From assembly GCA_900542285.1 (NCBI GenBank), contig UQNF01000008.1, forward strand, positions 1 to 50,436: a DNA stretch of 50,436 nt, in the 5' to 3' direction. The DNA comes from an uncultured Clostridium sp. GTDB taxonomy: Bacteria > Bacillota > Clostridia > Christensenellales > CAG-138. This document shows positions 10,001-18,767 of the stretch, in pieces. The position numbers and the translations under genes were made by a program. Below the pieces are notes generated by a model. That model was not told where the DNA came from. It was given only the letters and a program-made list of their open reading frames with translations, and searched no databases. Every line of letters begins with the position of its first letter. Within the stretch, counting starts at the first letter, position 1.

Positions 10001-10426
10001 ATAGTCGACGATATGATGAAAAGCATGAACTACATCGTCGGGGTTATCATCGTCAGCGCATGTTCATTGGCATTTGTTGTAGCGTATAACCTCGGAAATA
10101 TTTCCGTTGTCGAGCGGACAAGAGAAATAGCTACGCTGAAGGTCTTGGGATTTCAGCTAAATGAAACGACATCCTATGTTTCAAGGGAGAACATCATCAT
10201 TACGATAATCGGCTCGCTCTTAGGTCTGCCATGCGGATATCTTCTTAACAGATTCGTTATGACACAGGTAAATATCGATTTCGTAACATTCGACATCAAG
10301 GTACTTCCGATGAGCTATCTGTATGCATTTGCAATATCTATGCTCTTAAGCCTTATCGTTACACTGCTGCTTAGGAGAAAGATCGCAGCAATAAATCCTG
10401 CAGAATCGTTAAAGTCTGTTGACTGA
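7091..10426 (+). CDS. FtsX-family ABC permease with large extracytoplasmic coiled coil
   Basis: This large permease (1111 aa) is the partner of the upstream ATPase. It has a membrane segment at about 28-48, then an extracytoplasmic region. That region includes a long Glu/Gln/Ala-rich heptad stretch at about 262-552 (repeated LDEAQAEL-like units), a strong coiled-coil candidate. A first FtsX domain follows (about 581-720, with LKAIGY), then a further membrane segment near 750-775, a second extracytoplasmic domain (about 790-965) and a C-terminal FtsX domain (about 975-1105, with LKVLGF). The duplicated FtsX layout suggests a fused two-half permease that works as one polypeptide. Such proteins are thought to transmit force across the membrane rather than form a channel. 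The ligand is unknown. Confidence 0.88.
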   Translation: MVKKFIPDSKFRAWTKNNLREIQHTKGRFIAILVIIMLGVGFFSGLLALKPAMIKGANNYINDDSNMYDYRFITTIGFTEDDVNYYKTLDGVTMAEGSYSIDFFADTEYESALGGTSDDERILKAYSITKKINKIKLVSGRMPTSSNECLVDDSAIGAKAIGTTIRVSSRNSDSTKEFFAHDKFIVVGTCCSVNYLNRTRGTTTLEGGTLDGFIYLLSDAFSSDRMTELLIKTDASGDIFSDEYDNAINDYADKFQSILDERTKEDYENLRSDARRLLDEAWDKYDSEYDSYLETKREAEQQLDDTLETLNNGKAQLEEAKAQLADAKQAIEDGEKEYCDGIKAYDEGLAEYTAQREAVLSQLYEAQGEIDANRRTVETALSLIDQSDAVGTYNAMVDRLNELSEIMDSIEDHESLEYLQAYEEYIFLQHQIELIDESGLPGMYRQLVEAQVQLDEAQAELDRQRETAMHEFERVKAELDRAKSQLDDAAYELNSARLQYTEGLITYYESKSAYDAGYAKYEQAKLEADTQFDEAEQRFSEAKAEIDAQEKEFDDFFGEAVRSYSLDRSKNSGYISYENDASIVEGIARVIPLIFFIVAALVCTTTMTRMVDEHRTQIGTLKAIGYSDGIIIMKYIGYSGSAALIGCVIGFFGGSILIPKVIWNAYKMLYDFGEIGIVFDYENALISLIISLVCTAGATFAVCKKELTEMPADLIRPKAPKPGRRILLERIPFIWNHLSFLNKVAARNILRYTRRLIMMLVGIGGCTALILVGFGVHDSISNVVNDQFTNITRYDYEISFADSMTAEEQAEFTESCKGLLKDCVFVISDSVNIKTGKGELAVNIVATSDPDVCDIVRFSLNGEVVPYPGDGGIIINEKLSTLTKAKIGDYVEICLNDEETIEARVDGIFENYVNNYMFMNEKTYKDLFNNDAGYKTAYATVQGDDIYDVSARLYKEMGVNNVSVSEDIRKIVDDMMKSMNYIVGVIIVSACSLAFVVAYNLGNISVVERTREIATLKVLGFQLNETTSYVSRENIIITIIGSLLGLPCGYLLNRFVMTQVNIDFVTFDIKVLPMSYLYAFAISMLLSLIVTLLLRRKIAAINPAESLKSVD

Positions 10427-10436
10427 TGAACTTATG

Positions 10437-10465
10437 TTGCGAAAGACGGCGAAATAAAGTATAAT
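10437..10465 (+). promoter_or_regulatory. Promoter of the miaB-mutSL-miaA cluster
   Basis: TTGCGA (10437-10442), a 17-nt spacer and TATAAT (10460-10465) lie 35 nt upstream of the chosen miaB start and just after the permease stop. Confidence 0.7.
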
Positions 10466-10499
10466 AATAACGAATTAGTATGTGATGAAAGGCTTTAAT

Positions 10500-11879
10500 A
10501 TGATAGATATACGCAATGATGCATTGATTAACCGCACTGTCGAGAGGATCCATGATGCAATAGGCAATATGGGACTTAAGTATTTTATTGAAACATATGG
10601 ATGCCAAATGAACGAACATGACTCGGAGAATATCGCAGGCATGCTCGTCCGCTGTGGCTATACAAAGGCAGACAGCAAGCAGGAAGCCGACCTCATCCTG
10701 TTTAATACCTGCTGCGTAAGAGAGCATGCGGAGCTGCGCACATTTGGTAATGTTGGCTTCATAAAGGAGCTTAAGCAGCAGAACCCAAGGCTGATCCTCG
10801 GAGTTTGCGGCTGCATGATGCAGCAAAAGGACGTGGCGGAAAGGTTGTATAAGCGTTTCCCATTCGTTGATATTATTTTCGGAACGCATGAGCTTAAGAA
10901 TTTTCCAATCATGCTCGAAAAAGCACTCAATAATCAAAGGGTGTTCAATATTACCGAGATGGATGGAGAGGTAATTGAAGGAATGCCGACCGAGCGTGAA
11001 CCCGGTTTTTCAACATTTGTCAACATAATGTATGGCTGCAACAATTTCTGCACCTATTGTATCGTTCCGTATGTAAGGGGAAGAGAGCGTTCCAGACGCC
11101 CGGAGGATATAATCGATGAGGTTCGCACGGTCATTGAACAGGGCTACAGCGAGGTCACGCTGCTTGGTCAGAATGTTAATTCCTATTATTATGAAGGCGT
11201 CACATTTCCGATGCTGCTCCGGTCGGTCAATGAGATAGAGGGCTTAAAAAGGCTTAGATTCATGACATCGCATCCCAAGGATCTTTCGGACGAGCTGATT
11301 GATGCGATGGCGCAGCTGGACAAGGTGTGTAAGCACATTCATCTGCCGGTGCAGTCCGGAAGCGATGAGATACTTAGAAGAATGAATAGAAGATACGACA
11401 GTGCTCACTATCTTGAGCTTGTGGATAAGCTCCGCAGCAGAGTTAAGGATGTTGAAATAACTACCGATATCATTGTCGGCTTTCCGGGCGAAACCGAAAA
11501 AGATTTTCAGGATACCTGCGAACTGGTTCGCAGGGTAGGATACAGCAACGCATACACCTTTGCATATTCGCCCAGGCAAGGCACGGTTGCAGCAAGGATG
11601 GAGAATCAGATCCCTGATGACGAAAAGAAACGCAGGCTGAACGCTCTTAATGCCATCCTTGCCGATACAATTCCTGCCAATAATGCCAAGTACATCGGAT
11701 ACGAAGGCGAAATACTCGTTGAGGGTGTGGATCATCGCGGTGAACCGCTGTTGTTTGGTAAGCTCTCAAATTTTAAGATGGTTTATGTGCAGGGCGATGA
11801 AGCGTTGGTTGGCTCAATAGTACCCGTACAAGTAGACGGCTATAGGTTCAATTCTCTTTTCGGCCATATAGTCGACTGA
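10500..11879 (+). CDS. miaB: tRNA-2-methylthio-N6-dimethylallyladenosine synthase MiaB
   Basis: This radical-SAM methylthiotransferase adds the 2-methylthio group to i6A37 of tRNAs reading UNN codons. The 459-aa protein has the N-terminal UPF0004 domain with cluster ligands Cys35, Cys71 and Cys105, the radical SAM motif CxxxCxxC at 180-187, and a C-terminal TRAM segment. The ATG at 10500 is preceded by AAAGG at 7 nt; the in-frame GTG/ATG at 10482/10485 lack a ribosome site. The isopentenyl transferase making its substrate, MiaA, is encoded in the same cluster, so both steps of ms2i6A synthesis are co-located. Confidence 0.95.
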   Translation: MIDIRNDALINRTVERIHDAIGNMGLKYFIETYGCQMNEHDSENIAGMLVRCGYTKADSKQEADLILFNTCCVREHAELRTFGNVGFIKELKQQNPRLILGVCGCMMQQKDVAERLYKRFPFVDIIFGTHELKNFPIMLEKALNNQRVFNITEMDGEVIEGMPTEREPGFSTFVNIMYGCNNFCTYCIVPYVRGRERSRRPEDIIDEVRTVIEQGYSEVTLLGQNVNSYYYEGVTFPMLLRSVNEIEGLKRLRFMTSHPKDLSDELIDAMAQLDKVCKHIHLPVQSGSDEILRRMNRRYDSAHYLELVDKLRSRVKDVEITTDIIVGFPGETEKDFQDTCELVRRVGYSNAYTFAYSPRQGTVAARMENQIPDDEKKRRLNALNAILADTIPANNAKYIGYEGEILVEGVDHRGEPLLFGKLSNFKMVYVQGDEALVGSIVPVQVDGYRFNSLFGHIVD

Positions 11880-11944
11880 TTGTTGATGCTGTCATACAGG
11901 CCACCGACTGATGTTTATTAGCTATTCTCAAGGGGAGTTTTTCA

Positions 11945-14566
11945 ATGCCGAAACTTACGCCAATGATGCAGCAGTATCTATCGCTGAAGGAAAAATACAG
12001 TGATTGTCTGTTATTTTTTCGCTTGGGCGATTTCTATGAGATGTTCTTTGAGGACGCAATTACCGGTTCCAGAGAGATGGAACTCACTTTGACCGGAAGG
12101 GATTGCGGCCTGCCTGAGCGCGCTCCGATGTGCGGCGTGCCATACCATTCGGTAAACACCTATATCACTAAGCTGATTGATAAGGGTTATAAGGTTGCGA
12201 TTTGCGAACAGCTGACCGATCCGGCGTTGGCGCAGGGGCTTGTTGAGCGTGACGTGATAAGGGTCATTACACCCGGCACCGTTATCGAGGAGACCATGCT
12301 CAACGAACGCACAAACAACTATATAGCTTCGGTTTTTTCCAAAAACGGTACGTTTGGACTGGCATACTGCGATGTCTCAACCGGCGATTTTTTTGTGATG
12401 TCTATTGAGTCCGATAATGCGTCCGCCGATTTGTTTAATGAGCTCGACAGGATCTGTCCGAGGGAGATAATTGCCAATCCGGCCCTTTTCTCAGATGCAG
12501 CGCTTATTAAGCTCATAAAGAATAAGTTTTATACCGAGCAATTTGATGAACGCTATTTTGATCTTTCATCCGCTGCCGAAAGATTAATGCGCCACTTTGA
12601 GGTTGCCACGCTTTCCGGATACGGCATGCGCGATAAGGGTAATGATGTATGCGCCGCAGGCGCGCTGATGTGCTATCTTGAGGATACCCAAAAAAATGCA
12701 CTGTCGCATATTTCCAAGATAACAAAAGTCAGGCGCAGCGAGTATATGGTGCTTGATTCTGCTACAAGGCGGAACCTTGAACTCACTGAGCCGCTTCGCT
12801 TTGACGGCAGCCGCAAGGGCACACTTCTTTATGTTCTTGATAAGACCAAAACCAGCATGGGCGGCAGACTTCTGCGCAAATGGATAGATTGTCCGCTTCA
12901 GCTCGAAGAAAGCATCAACCTTAGGCTTAATGCGGTAGAAAGCATAGTCAACTCAGTTAAGGATAGGGAAGCGCTTGCAGGTGTGTTGTCCGGAACATAC
13001 GATATTGAAAGGCTGTGCAGCCGAATCGCATATGGCTCTGTTACTCCGAGGGATTGCAGGGCGCTTTGTTCATCCATGCAGCAATTTCCTAACATTAAGT
13101 CCTGCGCCGGAAGCTTCGGTGCAGAACGTACCAATGCCATAGCGCACGCGCTGGACTTGATGGAGGATATCTTTGCGCTGCTTTCGTCAGCAATAGCCGA
13201 TGAACCTCCGGTCGGAGTGCGTGACGGAGGAATAATCCGGGCCGGCTATAATGAAGAAGTCGATTCGCTTCGCGATCTTGCTGAGCACGGAAGCGACTGG
13301 ATCAAGCGTTTTGAAGCCAACGAACGCGAACGCACCGGAATCAAAAATTTACGCGTTGGGTACAACCGTGTATTCGGCTATTATATTGAGGTTACAAAGT
13401 CAATGGTTGGAAGCGTACCGCTTGAATACCAGCGCAAGCAGACCATTGCCAACGCCGAAAGGTATGTTACTCCCGAACTCAAGGAGACGGAGGAAAAGCT
13501 GATAGGCGCAAAAGAGCGCTGCATCGCGCTTGAATATGAGCTGTTTTGTCATATCCGTGAAGTACTGCTCTCGTGCATTGATAGGCTCAAGAGCAATGCG
13601 ATGCTGATTGCGGAGCTGGACGCATATTTATCTCTTGCTCTTACGGCAGTTTCTAACAACTATGTCCGCCCCAAGATCAATAACAAGGGAAAGATCAGCA
13701 TTGTCGACGGAAGACATCCGGTCGTCGAAAACGGATTGAAGGATGGATTCGTCTCCAATTCAACTGATATGAACAACGGAAACGACAGGATAATCATCTT
13801 GACGGGCCCGAATATGGCAGGCAAAAGCACCTATATGAGACAGGTAGCGCTGATAACTCTGATGGCGCATATCGGTTCTTTCGTGCCTGCAAAGAGCGCG
13901 AATATCTCTATCGTTGATAGGATATTTACTCGTGTCGGCGCATCGGACAGCCTATCCACAGGTCAGAGCACCTTCATGGTCGAAATGAGCGAGATGGCCA
14001 ACATCCTGAACAATGCGACTGCCCGAAGCCTCTTGATAATCGATGAGATAGGCAGAGGAACCAGTACATTCGATGGACTGAGTATAGCATGGGCAGTGCT
14101 TGAGTATGTCTCCGACAAGACCAAATGCGGCGCGAAGACTCTGTTTGCTACGCATTATCATGAGCTTACGGAACTGGAAGGTAAGCTTGACGGAGTAAAA
14201 AACTATCGTATCACGGTAAAGGAGTATGGCGACAATATCATATTCCTACGCAAGATAGTGCGTGGTGGGGCAGACAAGAGCTTCGGAATACAGGTCGCAA
14301 AGCTTGCCGGTCTTCCGAATGCTCTGGTAGAGAGGGCAAAGGCCATTCTTGCAGAGATAGAAGCTTCCGATATCAACAATGCCGCAAGCCGTGTCAGCGA
14401 CGAAACGTGGCCTGAGCAGATCAGCCTTTTGGGAGATGGCGAATCAGAGTTTGGCGCGCAGGATATTATTGATGAGCTTATTCGGCTTGATGCAAATAAG
14501 ATGACTCCTTTGGAGGCATTGGGTAAACTGTATGAACTTAGTTCGAGGGCTAAGCTGAGCAAATGA
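11945..14566 (+). CDS. mutS: DNA mismatch repair protein MutS
   Basis: MutS recognises mismatches and small loops in newly replicated DNA and recruits MutL. The 873-aa protein has the N-terminal mismatch-reading FYE motif (residues about 29-32 in the segment GDFYEMF), the connector, lever and clamp regions, and an ABC-type ATPase with Walker A GPNMAGKST at about 621-629, followed by the DEIGRGT motif. AAGGGGAG precedes the start by about 7 nt. Its stop overlaps the mutL start by 4 nt (ATGA), so the two are translationally coupled. Confidence 0.97.
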   Translation: MPKLTPMMQQYLSLKEKYSDCLLFFRLGDFYEMFFEDAITGSREMELTLTGRDCGLPERAPMCGVPYHSVNTYITKLIDKGYKVAICEQLTDPALAQGLVERDVIRVITPGTVIEETMLNERTNNYIASVFSKNGTFGLAYCDVSTGDFFVMSIESDNASADLFNELDRICPREIIANPALFSDAALIKLIKNKFYTEQFDERYFDLSSAAERLMRHFEVATLSGYGMRDKGNDVCAAGALMCYLEDTQKNALSHISKITKVRRSEYMVLDSATRRNLELTEPLRFDGSRKGTLLYVLDKTKTSMGGRLLRKWIDCPLQLEESINLRLNAVESIVNSVKDREALAGVLSGTYDIERLCSRIAYGSVTPRDCRALCSSMQQFPNIKSCAGSFGAERTNAIAHALDLMEDIFALLSSAIADEPPVGVRDGGIIRAGYNEEVDSLRDLAEHGSDWIKRFEANERERTGIKNLRVGYNRVFGYYIEVTKSMVGSVPLEYQRKQTIANAERYVTPELKETEEKLIGAKERCIALEYELFCHIREVLLSCIDRLKSNAMLIAELDAYLSLALTAVSNNYVRPKINNKGKISIVDGRHPVVENGLKDGFVSNSTDMNNGNDRIIILTGPNMAGKSTYMRQVALITLMAHIGSFVPAKSANISIVDRIFTRVGASDSLSTGQSTFMVEMSEMANILNNATARSLLIIDEIGRGTSTFDGLSIAWAVLEYVSDKTKCGAKTLFATHYHELTELEGKLDGVKNYRITVKEYGDNIIFLRKIVRGGADKSFGIQVAKLAGLPNALVERAKAILAEIEASDINNAASRVSDETWPEQISLLGDGESEFGAQDIIDELIRLDANKMTPLEALGKLYELSSRAKLSK

Positions 14567-16506
14567 AGAGAATACGCATATTAGAACCTAATATTGCAAA
14601 TAAGATCGCAGCAGGAGAAGTCGTAGAACGGCCTGCGAGCGTTGTTAAAGAGCTTGTAGAGAACTCCATCGATGCGGGCAGCACTGCCGTGACCATCGAG
14701 ATTCGAAACGGTGGTATTGATTATATAAGGATTACCGATAACGGTTCCGGGATTGCAGAAGGGGACACGGAGAAGGCATTCCTCCGTCATGCAACCAGCA
14801 AGCTGAATTCAGCATCCGACCTTGACCATATCGAAACCCTGGGCTTTAGAGGCGAAGCTTTGGCTTCAATAGCTGCTGTTTCGAAGCTGACCATGAGAAC
14901 GAGGACCGCTGATGGCGATTATGGTACAATTCTCAGAATAGAAGGCGGCGCAACTGTGTCTAAAGAACCGTGCGGATGTCCATGCGGAACCACTATTGAA
15001 GTATCAGAGCTGTTCTATAACGTTCCTGCAAGGCTTAAGTTTTTGAAATCGCCGCGCGGCGAAGCTGCGATGATAGGAGATTATGTGCTTAGGCTTATCC
15101 TGTCTAATCCTTCGATAGCCATAAAGTTCATAAATAACGGCAAAACAGTCTACCATAGTGCAGGCGACGGAAGTTTGGAAAACGCTCTTTTCTGTGTATA
15201 TGGGAACGAGATATCATCAAGGCTGTATGCAATAGATTACGACGATGGTTACTTGAAGCTTAGCGGCTATGTAGGCAGCGAGACGCTTGCAAAGAATACA
15301 AGAATTCAGCAAAGCTTATTCGTCAACCATCGATACATAAAGTCTCCAACGGTTAGTTTCGGAGTACAGCGAGCATTCGATACAAGACTCATGCATGGGA
15401 AATTCCCGTTTTTTGTGATCGATATGCTCATCTCCAGTTATGAAGTCGATGTAAACGTGCACCCAAATAAGCTTTCGGTCAGATTCAAGGATGATGAGAG
15501 GATAGGCTTTGCCGTTACGCGAGCGATAAATGACGCGCTTAGGGGAATTGGCGATACTGACGGCGGTTTCGAAACCAAGAAGGATTATGAGAAGGTTACT
15601 CAGGATAGACTTTATGTGCTGTTCGGGAATAATGAAACGGAGAATGTCAGTGCTGATCAGCAGTCGGACATAAGGCCGACATCGGTCGTTCGAGTGGACG
15701 ATAACGCTTCAGCTGATTCTTCCTCTGAGATTATTCCGCATAAGCCCATTGTTACGACCACGGAGCGATCAAAGCCCATTGTATTTCGTGACAGTGCATC
15801 CGGCTCTATCCCCGCTTTTTCGCATAGCTCAAGCGGATTTCAAGGCCGCGCAAATCCGGATATTCCGGTGTTTGACTTTTCTTCCTGTGAGGAAAGAAAG
15901 AACAGGATCGCTAAGCCGGAACAGATCGAGCTGTGCAGCAGTCCGTATACAATAATAGGTTCTGCATTCGATACCTATATCATCGTTCAGCAAGGAGATG
16001 CTATTTATTACATTGACCAGCACGCAGCGCATGAACGCATGCTGTATGAGAAGATGATTCGAGATGAGCTGCGCTTTGATTCTCAGATCTTATTGGTCCC
16101 TGAATACATTCATCTCGATCCCATAAGCTTTCAGGTTCTGAACGACAATATCCGAAGATTTGAAGAGCTCGGCTTTTCGCTTGAGCCGGTGTCGGAAACA
16201 ACCGTTCGTATCGATGCTGTTCCGGCCGTCATATCTTCTAATTCCGAAAGTTTTATTTCCGACGCTGTTGCGCTGATTCAGCGTAACGGAAAAGTGGATG
16301 AGATCGACATGGTGCGTTCTAGCCTAATTCAAGCCGCATGTAAGAAGGCAGTGAAGGCGGGTGACAGGCTTGAAGAGGCGGAAATCGTTGAAATACTTGA
16401 GGCTTATATGAATGACAGCACGCCTATGACCTGTCCCCACGGCAGGCCTGTTATCGTCAGAGTGACAAAAACAGAGCTTCAGAAACTGTTTAAGCGGATC
16501 GAGTAG
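14563..16506 (+). CDS. mutL: DNA mismatch repair endonuclease MutL
   Basis: MutL links mismatch recognition to strand incision. The N-terminal GHKL ATPase shows the segments IDAG, DNGSGI and GFRGEAL in the first 110 residues. The C-terminal domain has DQHAAHERMLYE at about 485-496, a QAACKKAVKAGD segment and CPHGRP near the end. These are the metal-binding motifs of the endonuclease-type MutL found in bacteria that lack MutH. Length is 647 aa, with a poorly conserved Ser/Pro-rich linker around 360-450. It is coupled to mutS by a 4-nt overlap. Confidence 0.96.
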   Translation: MKRIRILEPNIANKIAAGEVVERPASVVKELVENSIDAGSTAVTIEIRNGGIDYIRITDNGSGIAEGDTEKAFLRHATSKLNSASDLDHIETLGFRGEALASIAAVSKLTMRTRTADGDYGTILRIEGGATVSKEPCGCPCGTTIEVSELFYNVPARLKFLKSPRGEAAMIGDYVLRLILSNPSIAIKFINNGKTVYHSAGDGSLENALFCVYGNEISSRLYAIDYDDGYLKLSGYVGSETLAKNTRIQQSLFVNHRYIKSPTVSFGVQRAFDTRLMHGKFPFFVIDMLISSYEVDVNVHPNKLSVRFKDDERIGFAVTRAINDALRGIGDTDGGFETKKDYEKVTQDRLYVLFGNNETENVSADQQSDIRPTSVVRVDDNASADSSSEIIPHKPIVTTTERSKPIVFRDSASGSIPAFSHSSSGFQGRANPDIPVFDFSSCEERKNRIAKPEQIELCSSPYTIIGSAFDTYIIVQQGDAIYYIDQHAAHERMLYEKMIRDELRFDSQILLVPEYIHLDPISFQVLNDNIRRFEELGFSLEPVSETTVRIDAVPAVISSNSESFISDAVALIQRNGKVDEIDMVRSSLIQAACKKAVKAGDRLEEAEIVEILEAYMNDSTPMTCPHGRPVIVRVTKTELQKLFKRIE

Positions 16507-16514
16507 GTGACACA

Positions 16515-17483
16515 GTGATAAAGGATAGAATATATGTTCTTGTTGGGCCGACGGCAAGCGGCAAGACCGCAGCAGCAATCGGTATCGCAAAGCTTATAAA
16601 TGCAAGGCTTGGCCGAACTGCCGAAATAGTATCTGCCGATTCAATACAGATCTATAAGGATCTTGATGTCGGTTCGGCAAAGCCATCGCTTGAAGAAATG
16701 CAGGGGATCAGGCACCATATGCTTGATTTTGTTGATCACCGAGAACCCGGCTATAATGTTGCCGTGTATAGAGAACAGGCTTTGGCGGTTATCCGTGATA
16801 TCATAGCAAGAGGGAATATCCCGTTTGTAGTCGGAGGAACGGGACTGTACATAAATTCAATTGTTTTTCCGCTGAATTTTTCGGAGGCTGTTCCTGATTT
16901 TGAACGCCGAGAGGTTCTTTCGGAAACCGAATCTCAATATCCTGGTACGCTCCACAGAATGCTGACAGAGATCGATCCGGTTACAGCAGCAAGACTGCAT
17001 CCAAACGACACCAAACGCTTAATACGTGCTATCGAGGTCTTTGAACGCACGGGGACTACCTTGTCGGAAGCCGGTGGGGATTTCACCAATGAGCGTGGAA
17101 ACGAGATAGAATTTGAGCCGATTATGGCCGGACTCAATATGGAAAGAAAACTGCTTTACGAACGTATTGAGCATAGAGTAGATTTGATGATGGAAGCCGG
17201 GCTTATTGACGAAGTCAAGCGTATCCTCTCATCAGATCCGGATAGAAGCTTACCTGCGCTGCAGGGTCTTGGCTACAAGCAGCTGATCATGTACCTTGAT
17301 GGCAAATGCACACTCAATGAAGCGGTTTATTTGATAAAGCGTGATACGCGCAGATTCGCCAAAAGGCAGATTAGCTGGTTTAGGCGTGACAAGCGAATCA
17401 GGTGGTTTGAGACCGATAAGTGTTCTCCTGAAGTGCTTGAGAATGATATTTTTTCCTATTATTTTGATTCGGAGGGAAAGTAA
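16515..17483 (+). CDS. miaA: tRNA dimethylallyltransferase MiaA
   Basis: MiaA transfers a dimethylallyl group to N6 of A37 in tRNAs reading UNN codons, giving the substrate of MiaB. The 322-aa protein starts with a P-loop, GPTASGKT (11-18), followed by the SADS segment that contains the conserved base-recognition Asp. It starts with GTG, preceded by AGGTG at 5 nt, 8 nt after the mutL stop. The following gene starts 1 nt after its stop, leaving no room for hfq, which occupies this position in many Clostridia. Confidence 0.95.
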   Translation: MIKDRIYVLVGPTASGKTAAAIGIAKLINARLGRTAEIVSADSIQIYKDLDVGSAKPSLEEMQGIRHHMLDFVDHREPGYNVAVYREQALAVIRDIIARGNIPFVVGGTGLYINSIVFPLNFSEAVPDFERREVLSETESQYPGTLHRMLTEIDPVTAARLHPNDTKRLIRAIEVFERTGTTLSEAGGDFTNERGNEIEFEPIMAGLNMERKLLYERIEHRVDLMMEAGLIDEVKRILSSDPDRSLPALQGLGYKQLIMYLDGKCTLNEAVYLIKRDTRRFAKRQISWFRRDKRIRWFETDKCSPEVLENDIFSYYFDSEGK

Positions 17484-17484
17484 G

Positions 17485-18756
17485 ATGTTCAATGAAGCTT
17501 TTGCAAGGCTTCAAATCAAGAAAGAAGCCTTTGAACTTATTAATGAGTTGGAAATACAGCTTAAGGATGTGTTTACAGAGATTGAAAAGGTCGAAACGTT
17601 GAATCAAGCCAAGGTGCTTGCAGCATTTCAAAAGAATCATGTGGCAGCGCACTATTTTAATCCTACCACCGGATATGGTTATGATGATGTCGGCAGGGAT
17701 AACCTGGATAAGGTGTTTGCGGATGCTTTCGGAACGGAGTCAGCCGTCGCAAGTCCGCAGATAATTTCTGGGACGCATGCAATTTTTATCGTTTTATCAG
17801 GACTGTTGAAGCATGGGGACTGCATGCTCTCCATATCCGGACGCCCTTACGATACCCTTGTCGATGCTATAGGAATAGGCAGTGAAAGCCTTCCTAATTC
17901 GCTCAGAGAACGAGGCATTTTCTACGAGCAAGTCGATTTGTCTACTAACGGAAGATTCAAGCTTGATGAAATATGCGCAAAGGTTGAGAGATTAAAGCCA
18001 CGCATAGCATATATTCAAAGATCTCGCGGCTATGAATGGCGCGAATCGCTGCTGCCGGAGGATATGAAGCCGGTAATCGAAGCGATCAAGCGTATTTCTC
18101 CCGATACAGTCGTTGTTGTTGATAACTGCTACGGTGAGTTTACATGCATAAACGAGCCTACAGATTATGGCGCTGACATTATCGTTGCTTCGCTTATCAA
18201 GAATGCCGGAGGCGGACTTGCTCCGACCGGAGGTTATTTTGCAGGCAAGAAGGAGTATGTAGAACGGATCTCATATGCAATGACGGTGCCCGGTATCGGA
18301 AGGGAGTGCGGTTCGTATTCCGGAAGCTATTTGCCTTTTTATCAGGGGTTGTTCAGTGCTCCGCATGTCGTGGCGCAAAGCCTGAAGACATCTGCACTGT
18401 TCGCCAAGCTGTTTGAACATCTTAATCTTCCAACCATGCCGAGCAGCACATCGAAACGTTCCGATATAGTTCAGGCACTGCGCTTTAACACCAAGGAGGA
18501 GCTCATTGCCTTCTGCAAATGCATTCAGTCTGTTTCACCGGTAGACGGGCATGTTGTTCCTGAGCCCTGGGATATGCCTGGCTATAGCGATCAGGTCATT
18601 ATGGCGGCAGGAACCTTTGTTCAAGGTGCTTCTATCGAGCTGACCGCTGATGCGCCGATCCACGAACCGTATACGGGATATATTCAGGGCGCATTGAACT
18701 ATGCCCACGGTAAGCTTGCGGCTATGAGAGTATTGAGCGAATTAATGAATAGGTGA
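17485..18756 (+). CDS. PLP-dependent methionine gamma-lyase-like / 'aluminium resistance' family protein (YnbB)
   Basis: This is a fold-type I PLP enzyme of the family annotated as aluminium resistance protein or methionine gamma-lyase family, normally found beside miaA/hfq in Firmicutes. Its physiological reaction is not settled. At 423 aa it is full length. The probable PLP lysine is Lys239 in the segment ASLIKNAGG, with a conserved VVVDNCYGEF segment about 30 residues upstream holding the cofactor Asp. The ATG at 17485 follows GGAGGG by 8 nt. The reading frame stays open into miaA, but that 5' extension has no ribosome site. Confidence 0.88.
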   Translation: MFNEAFARLQIKKEAFELINELEIQLKDVFTEIEKVETLNQAKVLAAFQKNHVAAHYFNPTTGYGYDDVGRDNLDKVFADAFGTESAVASPQIISGTHAIFIVLSGLLKHGDCMLSISGRPYDTLVDAIGIGSESLPNSLRERGIFYEQVDLSTNGRFKLDEICAKVERLKPRIAYIQRSRGYEWRESLLPEDMKPVIEAIKRISPDTVVVVDNCYGEFTCINEPTDYGADIIVASLIKNAGGGLAPTGGYFAGKKEYVERISYAMTVPGIGRECGSYSGSYLPFYQGLFSAPHVVAQSLKTSALFAKLFEHLNLPTMPSSTSKRSDIVQALRFNTKEELIAFCKCIQSVSPVDGHVVPEPWDMPGYSDQVIMAAGTFVQGASIELTADAPIHEPYTGYIQGALNYAHGKLAAMRVLSELMNR

Positions 18757-18767
18757 GGAAAGCATTG

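Noticed and set aside
16504..16514. TAGGTGACACA at the mutL-miaA junction matches part of the terminal repeat
   Set aside because: Only 11 bp match and the segment is the miaA ribosome site region; chance similarity is more likely than a remnant.
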